Shown here in pieces: positions 1 to 7,508 of a stretch of DNA of 10,617 bases. The stretch's first letter is position 1; each line of letters opens with the position of its first letter. The DNA is from an uncultured Eubacteriales bacterium (GTDB lineage Bacteria; Bacillota_A; Clostridia; Peptostreptococcales; Anaerovoracaceae): contig CADATR010000051.1 in the NCBI GenBank assembly GCA_902790885.1, positions 1 through 10,617 of the forward strand. The letters run 5' to 3'. Made by a program: the position numbers and the translations under genes. Under the pieces are notes generated by a model. That model ran no database searches and was not told the origin of the DNA. It saw only the letters and a program-made list of their open reading frames with translations.

Positions 1-423
1 CTTATCTTTGAATTCCTTTACCTTGTCGTACTCTATGTCAACAAATGAGGTGTCATATGGCGCTTTATTTTCCTTGAGCTGGATCTCGTTGTTCTCAAGC
101 GCCCAGCTTTCGGACAGTCCTGCATTTACAGCCCTTACGAATCTGCTGTCCACGTCAAGCAGTCTGAACGCGATCAGCAGGCACAGCAAAGCCGCGATGG
201 CAAGCATACCTACAAAAATAAACTGTTTCAGCTTTCTTTTGCTGCGCCTTTTTTTCTTTTTCGGACTCTCCTGCTCGTCCGCCTCTTTCTGATCGTCCGA
301 AAGCTCCGCAGCTTCCGCGGTCTCCGGAGCCGCCTGATCATCCGCAGTCTCAGCAGCTTCCGCGGTCTCCGGATCGTCCTGGATATTCAGTTTTTCACGA
401 TTCTTTTCTTCTTCCATAATCAT
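1..423 (-). CDS. Partial single-pass membrane protein with acidic repeat-containing cytoplasmic tail, function unknown (C-terminus beyond the left edge)
   Basis: The frame is open from 423 to the left edge, giving 141 residues with no stop. I do not recognise the family. Residues 1-54 are acidic and rich in Ala, Glu, Thr and Asp and hold two copies of a 15-residue unit (residues 16-45, PETAEAAE in each). A strongly basic stretch follows (about 55-66, KKKKRRSKRK), then one hydrophobic segment (about 67-87). By the positive-inside rule the tail is cytoplasmic and the part after residue 88 is outside. The visible outside part (VDSRFVRAVNAGLSESW onward) shows no known motif. I chose ATG 423 because an AGGA lies 6 bases upstream; an in-frame ATG at 417 is the alternative. 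It follows the last transferase gene by 19 bases, so it is probably in the same operon. A LytR-CpsA-Psr ligase also has a tail-helix-ectodomain layout, but its signature motifs are not visible here. Confidence 0.8.
   Translation of the reverse strand, partial: MIMEEEKNREKLNIQDDPETAEAAETADDQAAPETAEAAELSDDQKEADEQESPKKKKRRSKRKLKQFIFVGMLAIAALLCLLIAFRLLDVDSRFVRAVNAGLSESWALENNEIQLKENKAPYDTSFVDIEYDKVKEFKDK
289..378 (-). repeat. Two tandem copies of a 45-base in-frame repeat
   Basis: Residues 16-30 and 31-45 of the left-edge membrane protein are two 15-residue copies differing at four positions. At DNA level the 21 bases at 308-328 are identical to those at 353-373, exactly 45 bases away. The unit length is a multiple of three, so gain or loss of a copy keeps the frame. 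This suggests a slippage-prone, flexible acidic tail; copy-number variation between strains is inference. Confidence 0.85.
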
Positions 424-429
424 CAGGCA

Positions 430-433
430 TCCT
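430..433 (-). promoter_or_regulatory. Shine-Dalgarno deciding the start of the left-edge membrane protein
   Basis: On the minus strand AGGA lies 6 bases before ATG 423 and 12 bases before the in-frame ATG 417. The first spacing is normal and the second is long, so 423 is the better start. The site sits in the 19-base gap after the upstream gene's stop. Confidence 0.55.
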
Positions 434-442
434 GCAGGCTCT

Positions 443-1690
443 TTATTTTATGATGCGGTGCAGCACTCTTTCTGAAGCGTGCCCGTCATCAAGCGGATTG
501 TACTTCTGATGGAATGCCTCGTATTTTTCATCAGGCACCCAATCATCACACTTTCTGATCTCAGCGATCAGCCCGTCCTCCTCTTTAACGACAGGTCCCG
601 GAAGCTCATCCAGTGAAATGTAGAAACCTCTCATCTCGTTGGCATAATGCTCCAGGTCGTACATATAAAAGATGACCGGCTTTTTAAGATTGGCATAATC
701 GAAGAATACACTTGAATAATCTGTCACCAGTATATCAGCTGCGATGTAAAGATCATTGATGTCCGGATATGATGACACATCTCTGATAAAATTGGCGTAA
801 CGTTCAAAGTCAAAGCTGTTGGCAACCAGATAATGCGCTCTGAAGAGTATCACATAATCATCTCCGAGCTCTTTGCGGAGCCTGTCGAAATCCACCTCTG
901 TCTTATAGGTGTAGCCCTGACCGCTGGTGTGCTGGTTGTCTCTCCATGTCGGCGCGTAGAGTATGACTTTCTTCCCTTCTGCGCCGAGAGCCTTTCTGAT
1001 CTGTTCTCTGTCAGCTTCCGTTACCGCTGCCAGCCTGTCGTTGCGCGGATAGCCCTCTTCTATTATCTTATAGCGCTGCCCGGTCTCGTTCAGGTTCCAT
1101 GCGGTCGCGAACTTTTCCGTTGCAAACGGAGAAGGTGAAAGAAGATATGAGAACTTCTCTGCATCCGTCCTGTACTTTTCCTTGATCTCGGAGAGTGAGT
1201 TCATCGCGTTGTCGCTCTCAAGAATGTCATATCCCAGCCTCTTGAGCGGAGTGCCGTGCCAGCACTGCAGGTATACCTGCCCCTTGCGCGGATACTGATT
1301 GTTGAGCATGCGGTAATTGGATATCCAGTACTTTGCCTTGCGGAGTGCCTTGTTGTCTTCTTTTGTTCTGAACTTCACCAGTTCGGTACGCTCGTTCTGC
1401 AGCAGAAAGCTGTACTCCTCCGGCTCCTTAAAGCACCAGATGAATCGGTAGTCCTTATACTCCGGCGCATTCAGCATATATTCGTACATGGCCTTAGGCG
1501 AATCGCTGTATCCACGGCCCGAGAAAGTGATGAAATACACCAGCTTTTCATCGATCCTGCAAAACGGCGCGTCAAGCGTCATCTTGACTCTGTAAGCCGC
1601 GTCCCTGCTGCCCCTGAAAAACAGGCGGAAAGCCTTGTTCTTTTTCGCAATGTCAAATACTACTTTTTTGAATCCGGTCGTTACACTCAT
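443..1690 (-). CDS. CDP-glycerol (or CDP-ribitol) glycerophosphotransferase family protein, single module (TagF/TarF-like)
   Basis: This 415-residue protein is predicted to transfer a polyol-phosphate from a CDP-activated donor to a lipid-linked teichoic-acid-type acceptor on the inner membrane face. Family landmarks in order: YISN-type strand (about 121-125), WHGTPLK (144-150, His145), YPRND (214-218), YAPTWRD (245-251), RAHY (284-287, His286), TDYSSVFFDYA (323-333), YDLE (344-347) and the C-terminal DDGHASERV (401-409). The two histidines fit the essential pair known from TagF, although the second is usually followed by Pro and here by Tyr. The first 40 residues are basic and amphipathic, suiting peripheral membrane binding. 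ATG 1690 has AGGA 6 bases upstream. It starts 27 bases after the 1718-2806 gene stops. Its motifs match the N-terminal module of the 2810-5944 protein more closely than those of its direct neighbour. Donor identity cannot be read from sequence alone. Confidence 0.9.
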   Translation of the reverse strand: MSVTTGFKKVVFDIAKKNKAFRLFFRGSRDAAYRVKMTLDAPFCRIDEKLVYFITFSGRGYSDSPKAMYEYMLNAPEYKDYRFIWCFKEPEEYSFLLQNERTELVKFRTKEDNKALRKAKYWISNYRMLNNQYPRKGQVYLQCWHGTPLKRLGYDILESDNAMNSLSEIKEKYRTDAEKFSYLLSPSPFATEKFATAWNLNETGQRYKIIEEGYPRNDRLAAVTEADREQIRKALGAEGKKVILYAPTWRDNQHTSGQGYTYKTEVDFDRLRKELGDDYVILFRAHYLVANSFDFERYANFIRDVSSYPDINDLYIAADILVTDYSSVFFDYANLKKPVIFYMYDLEHYANEMRGFYISLDELPGPVVKEEDGLIAEIRKCDDWVPDEKYEAFHQKYNPLDDGHASERVLHRIIK

Positions 1691-1717
1691 TACTCTTCCT
1701 GTCTGTTATGCATCCAT

Positions 1718-2806
1718 TTATTCGCAGGCTGACACGATGAAATCCGCGAGAGCGGCCGTGCAGCTGTCCGTATCTATATCTATATATCTGTCTCTGAAAG
1801 AGCGGAGCAGATCAAGGTCATATCCGCCCGCGCCAATCGCCTTTGCCAGTTCTGCCGCATCTTTAAAAACATACGGCTCTATCGGCTCGCTTCCGAAATC
1901 GATGTTGAGGCCTGTGTTCTCTTCATATTCATCGAGGTCGTAGGCGTAGATGAAGAGCGGCTTGTCCGCCAGCGTAGCTTCTGTCACGAGCGACGAGTAG
2001 TCGCTGATGATCACATCGGCAGCTGACAGCCAGTCGAATGATGAGAAACTATCATCATATATTATATTGCCAGACGCGTCAGCCTCTTGCCCCGCCATAT
2101 CTCCTCTGTACAGCGGATGCAGTTTTACGACGACGTTGTATTTCTCCGGATCGAGAGCATCCGTCAGGCTCTTCACGTTTACTGCCCTGCCCCTCCGGAA
2201 AGTCGGCGCGTACAGTATCAGAGTCTTACTACTGTCCTTAAGCTGCGGATACTTCGATAATATCTTCGCTGATGTCTCCTCGTGTCTGTCTCCGTGCGCG
2301 ACGCTCTTTATGTAGTCGATGCGCGGAAGCCCGTATTTAACGATCTTTTCCCGGCTGACTTTGAAAGCCTCACAGAAATGCTCTGCCGTCACGTCGCTCG
2401 CGCATACCACATAGTCGTAACCGCGGTGCATCTTCATCAGTCTTGCTACTTTCTCGGAAGAGCCGCCATCCCTGCCTACCGTCTGCCATCCGAATTTCTT
2501 TACAGCGGCAAGCGCATGCCACATCTGAACCACCTTTGTGCCTTTGCGGTGAGGGATCATGCTGGCAGGTATGCAGTAGGTGTCGAGCACAACAACATCG
2601 GAGGTGAGTATCGCGGCCTCCTGCTTCAGTACATGGCCGGCATAAGCAAGCGTCTTAAGAGACTTCTCTTTCGTAAGAAGTTTACTCAGAACCCTTACAT
2701 CGCAGCCCCGCTCAAGCAAAGCCGCCTCGAGCATTATTATGTCGAGGGTCTTGCTGTCGCTTTCGCGGCTTATTATTGTTATTTTCTTCTTTTTATCTAC
2801 GGTCAT
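1718..2806 (-). CDS. CDP-glycerol glycerophosphotransferase family protein, single module, divergent acceptor motif
   Basis: This 362-residue protein belongs to the TagF/TagB superfamily but is a different class from its neighbours. Landmarks: an N-terminal Rossmann-like strand (KKITIISRE, 7-15), MWHALAAVKKFG (95-106, His97) where the other proteins have WHGTPLK, GLPRID (159-164) in place of YPRND, YAPTFRRGR (199-207), KLHPLYRG (228-235, His230), and SDYSSLVTEA (268-277) with the YAYDLDEYE tail (287-295). Both family histidines are present. It is short, with a compact N-terminal half and no extra C-terminal domain. The start is ATG 2806, only 3 bases after the stop of the 1044-residue transferase. 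The nearest AGGA is 16 bases away, so translation is probably coupled to the upstream gene. A role as primer or as a polymerase for a second polyol is inference. Confidence 0.88.
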   Translation of the reverse strand: MTVDKKKKITIISRESDSKTLDIIMLEAALLERGCDVRVLSKLLTKEKSLKTLAYAGHVLKQEAAILTSDVVVLDTYCIPASMIPHRKGTKVVQMWHALAAVKKFGWQTVGRDGGSSEKVARLMKMHRGYDYVVCASDVTAEHFCEAFKVSREKIVKYGLPRIDYIKSVAHGDRHEETSAKILSKYPQLKDSSKTLILYAPTFRRGRAVNVKSLTDALDPEKYNVVVKLHPLYRGDMAGQEADASGNIIYDDSFSSFDWLSAADVIISDYSSLVTEATLADKPLFIYAYDLDEYEENTGLNIDFGSEPIEPYVFKDAAELAKAIGAGGYDLDLLRSFRDRYIDIDTDSCTAALADFIVSACE

Positions 2807-2809
2807 CCG

Positions 2810-5800
2810 TTACAGCAGGCCGTCCTTCTTTGCCATTTCTATGAATCTCTCAGTGTTGCGGCCGTCATGATATGTAACTATATTACGGAATCTGTCAATA
2901 TATTTCGATTGCTGCTCTTTTCCGTATGTTTTTTCTATCGCGGCCCTCAGTTCATCCTTCGTATATGCCACCTCGCCGAAAGCAAGGTCTTCGGTGAGCA
3001 TCAGCCTCGCCGACTTGCCGTAATATGCAATGGTGTCATCTTTTTCTTCCCAGTCGAATATGACATTCGCACCGCGATAGAAGGCGTCGTACGATATGGA
3101 TGAGTAATCCGTGATCAGCGTGTCGGTCATCCTGAGCACCTCTTCATGGGTATAGTCAGGCAGCATCAGCCGCATAACATCATCAGCCCCTGCCTCTTCC
3201 GAGGAAGCAAGCGCCTCGACAGCATTCTTCTTGATCAGCGGATGCGGAAGCACTATCACTCTGTCTTTCAGATCATCAGGCACCGCGTTGTAGATCTTCT
3301 CTATGAATTTATAATAGCTCGTCTGCCTGAAGTCCTCAGCCGCCTGTATCGCCTCGCCCGGCCTCCAGGTAGGCATGATGACTATGCGGTCATGCACATC
3401 GTTCCTCACGGCCTTGTCGAATTTGAGCAGGCCGCAGACATACAGCTCGTCCCGGTCATAATTGCCTCTGTACACGAAATGATCCGCTTCGAGTTCTGAT
3501 GAAACGACTGTCCTGTTGATGTATCCCTCCCGGTTTATAAGTTTAAAGAAGGCTCTTCTCTCGGCATCGAGCGACACCATGTACATTACCCCATGCTGCA
3601 GGAACACATAGTTGAAGCCCGCATGTTTGAGCCAGTATCTGAGGAAAGGACTGAGCGGTCTGAGGTCTATGTTGTGGGTTATCCTTTCAGTAGCAAAGAA
3701 AGTCCTGCACCTGAACAGTTTAAGATAGTGTCTGAACGAATACTTCATCAGCAGGTTTGAGCGGTATTTATCCGGCACAGAGTTTCTGGCCGGGCAGTCC
3801 CTATTGATGACGTAGTAAGCGTTCTTATAGCCCATGTCGATGAGCTTCTCGTACAGTACGGACGCAGACTCCTCATACCTTTCGCTGTTTTTCTCATACA
3901 GGAGAATAGGTGTCGTTCCTCCCTTTCTGAGCGCTGCGAGCGTGTATGCAATGCCTATCTTCACTCTCTGGCTGAGACTGTCGGTATAGTTGACCGGCCT
4001 CACCAGAAGATCTGTTCTGCCCATATATTCCTGCAGATAGCATATGATGCCGCTGCCCGGGCCGTTATCCTGCTCGTCATCGACCGTTTTGCTGTCTATG
4101 TCAAGCTTTATGACTCTGGTGTGCAGTATCTTTAATATCTTGAGGAACCTGTTCGAAGATATTATCTTGTGTTCGTTGCCGAACTTATCGACAGCGGTTA
4201 TCTGGTTTCGATAGATGAATCCTGACAGGTCCTCCTTAGGGATCGTTATCGTGTACCTGTCACCGTTTTTTTCAAGAGGATAATCAAACACGTCCATTCT
4301 AGCGGACTCAAGATACGACAGCCGCGGCTGCCTGAATCTTATCTCGATGCTGTCCTTTCTGTTCTTCATGGAGTAGGTTCGGACCGGTATGAGATGTCTC
4401 GCAAGCCTGTAGTAATTTCGTTTGATCCCTTTGATGGTCTCGAGGCTGTCGATGTGCCAGCCCGGGAACACCCTCCGCACCTCGCGCGGCATGTCGTCAT
4501 CGCGCACACCACCTATCAGTGAATAGAAGTCCACCTTGTCGAAAGGCTCAAACTCGCGCAGAGTCTCCACTGTACCTTTCTTCATGCCTCCGTCGAAGAC
4601 AAGCGTAACGTGATCGCCCTCCGAGAGGTGCCTGCTGATGGAGTTCCTTACCGTCTCATTGATGCCCTTGTCGATGTCTGACAGGGCTATGACATGCACA
4701 TGCTGCCCTGCTTTTTCCGGATCCGCAGTGCTGTAGAATTGCTTTTCAGCTTCAGGCAGATCGCCGCCGTTGAAGACGATGCTGAGATACTGATCGACGC
4801 ATCTTCTGCCGGCATCCCTGTACGCACAGTAGCTGCGCATAAAGTCATCATCAGCGACGGAGCCGCCTCTGTTTATCGCCCCCATCACCTCGTCAGGCGT
4901 GCGGCAGATCGCGAAAGGAAGATCCTTAACATCCATGTACATGCCGCGGCTTGCCATATAATCTTCGAGATCGTAGGTGAAGAGCACTACGCTGCGTCCC
5001 GTCTGCGCGTAGTCGAAAAACACGCTCGAATAGTCTGTGATCAGCGCGTCCGATGCATTAAGAAAGTCATACGTCTCGTACTCCGCCGGGAACGGTCTCA
5101 CATGTTCAAAGCTGTCATATGTAAGTCTGTTTCCGACAAACGGATGCAGATTTACATAAAGCAGCTGGTCGTCTTCCAGCAATTCATCAAAAGACTCCAG
5201 GTAGCCTGTGATCTCAGCTATCTGATCATCCATGTTCACGTTCTTGGAATCGCCCCCGCGCCATGTAGGCATGTAGGCATAGATCTTTTTACCCTCTATT
5301 CCCTGCTCTCTGCGGACTCTCGCGCGCATTTCATCATCAAAGAAAGCGTCGTTGCGCGGATAATCGAGCATAACTGCCCTTCCGCTGAACTGAGTCCTCA
5401 GCAGGTAGTCATCCATGAAAACATCGCGGGTAAAATCGTTAGGGAAGAGAGCGTAGTCGGCCATAAAGTAATTGCGCTGCACGTTGCCTATGCCGCGCGC
5501 GCCGTCAAGAGCGGCCACACCCATGTGCTTGAGCGGAGTGCCGTGCCATGTGTTGGCAAGCACCTGATCTGTCTTTTTGCAGAAGATGTCCGGATATGTG
5601 TTATCCGAGAAGAAGTATTTACAGGAGGCAAGAAGCTTAAGATACTCGTCGCTCATGCGCTTCACAAGCTTCACCTTCCTGAAGCCATAGAAGGCAACTT
5701 TGCGCTCCGCTTCTTCACGAGTCTTGTCCGTCACAATAAAATACGGCCGGTATGCTTCCCACGCCGGAGCCGTCTCTATTTCCTTGAGCAGCGCAAACAT

Positions 5801-5944
5801 ATTGCCCGACACAGTCTCTCCGCGGCCGGGTTCTATCATGACGCTGAACTCATCGACGCTGCAGGAATACCAGAAGTCGCGGTATCTGCGGTCTTCGCTC
5901 TTATTATATTTGATTCTTCTTTTTATTGATTTTACCGGATCCAT
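2810..5944 (-). CDS. Two-module CDP-glycerol glycerophosphotransferase (tandem TagF-like fusion)
   Basis: This 1044-residue protein carries two complete TagF-type catalytic modules. Module 1 (about 25-395): SGNMFALL (46-53), WHGTPLK (133-139), YPRND (195-199), MPTWRGG (225-231), LHP (266-268), TDYSSVFFDYA (303-313). A middle region (about 413-620) has an alpha/beta start (VHVIALSDID) and then beta-rich sequence (about 531-595). Module 2 (about 630-1044): LQHGVMY (782-788), MPTWRPG (857-863), PHP (900-902), TDYSSISYDAF (945-955) and the tail HDGRNTERF (1026-1034). Each module keeps both family histidines, so both may be active. Single-module TagF proteins are shorter; B. subtilis uses separate TagB (primer) and TagF (polymerase) proteins. 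There is no signal peptide; a basic N-terminus (KRRIKYNK) suits membrane association. ATG 5944 lies 9 bases after the ATPase stop, with only a weak AGG upstream. Which donor each module uses is unknown. Confidence 0.9.
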   Translation of the reverse strand: MDPVKSIKRRIKYNKSEDRRYRDFWYSCSVDEFSVMIEPGRGETVSGNMFALLKEIETAPAWEAYRPYFIVTDKTREEAERKVAFYGFRKVKLVKRMSDEYLKLLASCKYFFSDNTYPDIFCKKTDQVLANTWHGTPLKHMGVAALDGARGIGNVQRNYFMADYALFPNDFTRDVFMDDYLLRTQFSGRAVMLDYPRNDAFFDDEMRARVRREQGIEGKKIYAYMPTWRGGDSKNVNMDDQIAEITGYLESFDELLEDDQLLYVNLHPFVGNRLTYDSFEHVRPFPAEYETYDFLNASDALITDYSSVFFDYAQTGRSVVLFTYDLEDYMASRGMYMDVKDLPFAICRTPDEVMGAINRGGSVADDDFMRSYCAYRDAGRRCVDQYLSIVFNGGDLPEAEKQFYSTADPEKAGQHVHVIALSDIDKGINETVRNSISRHLSEGDHVTLVFDGGMKKGTVETLREFEPFDKVDFYSLIGGVRDDDMPREVRRVFPGWHIDSLETIKGIKRNYYRLARHLIPVRTYSMKNRKDSIEIRFRQPRLSYLESARMDVFDYPLEKNGDRYTITIPKEDLSGFIYRNQITAVDKFGNEHKIISSNRFLKILKILHTRVIKLDIDSKTVDDEQDNGPGSGIICYLQEYMGRTDLLVRPVNYTDSLSQRVKIGIAYTLAALRKGGTTPILLYEKNSERYEESASVLYEKLIDMGYKNAYYVINRDCPARNSVPDKYRSNLLMKYSFRHYLKLFRCRTFFATERITHNIDLRPLSPFLRYWLKHAGFNYVFLQHGVMYMVSLDAERRAFFKLINREGYINRTVVSSELEADHFVYRGNYDRDELYVCGLLKFDKAVRNDVHDRIVIMPTWRPGEAIQAAEDFRQTSYYKFIEKIYNAVPDDLKDRVIVLPHPLIKKNAVEALASSEEAGADDVMRLMLPDYTHEEVLRMTDTLITDYSSISYDAFYRGANVIFDWEEKDDTIAYYGKSARLMLTEDLAFGEVAYTKDELRAAIEKTYGKEQQSKYIDRFRNIVTYHDGRNTERFIEMAKKDGLL

Positions 5945-5953
5945 TATCTGAGC

Positions 5954-6685
5954 CTATTGCCTTGAGTCATAGAATTCGATAGCTTCGTCGATGTCTCCGT
6001 CAAACAGCTTCGTCCCCTTCTCGAGCACCATTCCGCGCTTACAGAAGTCCTTCGCGGTGGCAAGTGAATGTGTTACGAACAGCAAGGTAACATTTTCATC
6101 TGCCATTATCTCAGCCACTTTATCCTTGCATTTTTTTCTGAAAGCCTTGTCTCCTACGCTCAGCGCCTCATCAACGATAAGTATGTCAGGCCGTGCGTTT
6201 ACACTGATAGCAAAGCCCAGCCTTGCCTTCATTCCGCTGGAGTATGAGCGAAGCGGCTGGTCGATATAATCACCGACATCAGCAAATGCTACGATATCCG
6301 GCTCCACCTCGGCTATCTCTGACTCTGTCAGTCCCATGAGGCTGCATTTGAATGCAATGTTTTCGCGCCCGGTCGATTCCACATCAAAACCCGCCGCGAG
6401 CTCGAGCAGGGCGCTTACTTTTCCGTCTACCTCCACCTCTCCCTCGGTCGGGAAGCATACTCCGGTGATCATCTTAAGAATAGTGGATTTTCCGGCGCCA
6501 TTGCGTCCAAACAAGGCCAGACTCTCACCCTTTTTTACCTCAAAAGAAAGATTGTTTACAGCACGGTTTTCTTTATACTTTACCTTCTTGCTGAATAAAC
6601 CTTTGAAACGCGCCCGGTCACTCTTATACAGCTTGTATACTTTCGTGACGTTGTTGAATTTTATTACTATTTTATCACTGCCCAT
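5954..6685 (-). CDS. tagH: Polysaccharide/teichoic-acid ABC exporter ATPase (TagH/KpsT-like, short form)
   Basis: This is the ATP-hydrolysing subunit that drives export of a lipid-linked surface polymer with the permease encoded just upstream. All nucleotide-binding elements are present: Walker A GRNGAGKST (60-68), signature YSSGMKAR (148-155), Walker B DILIVDE (167-173), D-loop SVGD (176-179) and H-loop His206 in FVTHS. The signature SSGMKARLGFA and the LELAAGFDVESTGREN stretch (95-109) are typical of the TagH/Wzt/KpsT polysaccharide-export branch. At 243 residues it lacks the C-terminal extension of B. subtilis TagH and the carbohydrate-binding domain of Wzt proteins, so it resembles KpsT in size. 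ATG 6685 has AAGGA 10 bases upstream. The gene starts 15 bases after the permease stop, in the classical G-then-H order. Confidence 0.93.
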   Translation of the reverse strand: MGSDKIVIKFNNVTKVYKLYKSDRARFKGLFSKKVKYKENRAVNNLSFEVKKGESLALFGRNGAGKSTILKMITGVCFPTEGEVEVDGKVSALLELAAGFDVESTGRENIAFKCSLMGLTESEIAEVEPDIVAFADVGDYIDQPLRSYSSGMKARLGFAISVNARPDILIVDEALSVGDKAFRKKCKDKVAEIMADENVTLLFVTHSLATAKDFCKRGMVLEKGTKLFDGDIDEAIEFYDSRQ

Positions 6686-6700
6686 TTTAAGTATTTCCTT

Positions 6701-7507
6701 CTACAGTACATCCGGGATCTCTTTACGGAGTTTTCTGTACGCCCATATCGCGCCGAGAACGAAAAGCGTAAAGGTCACCATGAAGCACACAATTGAGACT
6801 TTGTCCTGCCAGAACCATTTTTTATATACGAAGGCTCTGCGATAGCCGCTCGAAACGACCGTAACAGGATTGAATTTAAGCGCGACCCTCAGCCATCTCC
6901 ACTTTATTTCATCGACATTATAAACGATACCCGACATCCAGAAAATTGCCGACGAGCACGCGTTTACAAGATTCTGAAAGTCTTTGCTTATTGCCGACAG
7001 CATGCCTCCGAACAACGCCCAGACCGTAAAGAACGCGAACATAAGAAGCATGTAAAACGGTATCTGCAAAAGATAAATATCCGGCATATGGCCAAAGACG
7101 GCAAACAGCACGATCGTTATGCCAAGCAGCACAAAATGCGTGTATAAATGTGAAATGTTGTAGTATGTCGGGATTATCGATATAGGGAACCTCATCTTAG
7201 TAACAAGGTGCCTGTACTTACGTATGCAGCCCGCGCCGCCGGTAATAAGCTCCTGCATGTAGAACCACGGCAGGAATCCTGCTACAAGCCACAGGAAAAA
7301 CGGGTATCCCGCTATAGGCTTACCATGGCGTAAACCTATGGAAAACGCGAACCAGAAGACAAAAAGGGTGATGCTCGGCTTGATGACAGCCCACGCCCAT
7401 CCCAGCGCTGCGCCTCTGTAGGTCTTGATCAGATCTGATTTTGCCAGCAGTATGATCTGATTCTTATATAGTCTGTGTTCCTCTTCGATCGTTTTTACTG
7501 TTTCCAT
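6701..7507 (-). CDS. tagG: ABC-2 type polysaccharide/teichoic-acid export permease (TagG-like)
   Basis: This is the membrane subunit of the two-gene exporter. The 268-residue protein has about six hydrophobic segments (near 36-58, 68-88, 116-138, 145-170, 180-197 and 236-257), the normal layout for ABC-2 permeases such as TagG, Wzm and KpsM. Family marks include an amphipathic cytoplasmic N-terminus ahead of YRGAALGWAWAVIKP (30-44), the KMRFP coupling region (104-108), SKDFQNLV (174-181) and FW.SGIVYNV (189-198), and the C-terminal FRKLRKEIPDVL-type ending (257-268). It starts 1 base after the glycosyltransferase stop and has only a weak GTGG upstream, which suggests translational coupling. 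Substrate choice cannot be read from the sequence; the neighbouring transferases point to a polyol-phosphate polymer. Confidence 0.93.
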   Translation of the reverse strand: METVKTIEEEHRLYKNQIILLAKSDLIKTYRGAALGWAWAVIKPSITLFVFWFAFSIGLRHGKPIAGYPFFLWLVAGFLPWFYMQELITGGAGCIRKYRHLVTKMRFPISIIPTYYNISHLYTHFVLLGITIVLFAVFGHMPDIYLLQIPFYMLLMFAFFTVWALFGGMLSAISKDFQNLVNACSSAIFWMSGIVYNVDEIKWRWLRVALKFNPVTVVSSGYRRAFVYKKWFWQDKVSIVCFMVTFTLFVLGAIWAYRKLRKEIPDVL

Positions 7508-7508
7508 T

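Noticed and set aside
1..423. LytR-CpsA-Psr ligase as the identity of the left-edge protein
   Set aside because: The tail-helix-ectodomain layout is compatible, but the family's signature motifs are not visible in the 54 residues available after the helix.
2282..3103. Plus-strand open frame of 273 codons
   Set aside because: It crosses the junction of two well-supported minus-strand genes, has no recognisable motif, and would run against the operon.
4694..5929. Plus-strand open frame of 411 codons opposite the large transferase
   Set aside because: It lies entirely antisense to a gene with clear family motifs. Its translation is rich in His, Val, Arg and Ile with no domain or membrane pattern, as expected from the reverse reading of a GC-moderate gene.
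7314..7339. Inverted repeat with 10-base arms (one wobble) and a 6-base loop
   Set aside because: It lies inside the permease gene, has no T-run, and repeats of this size are expected by chance several times in 10 kb. It is not a convincing terminator or attenuator.
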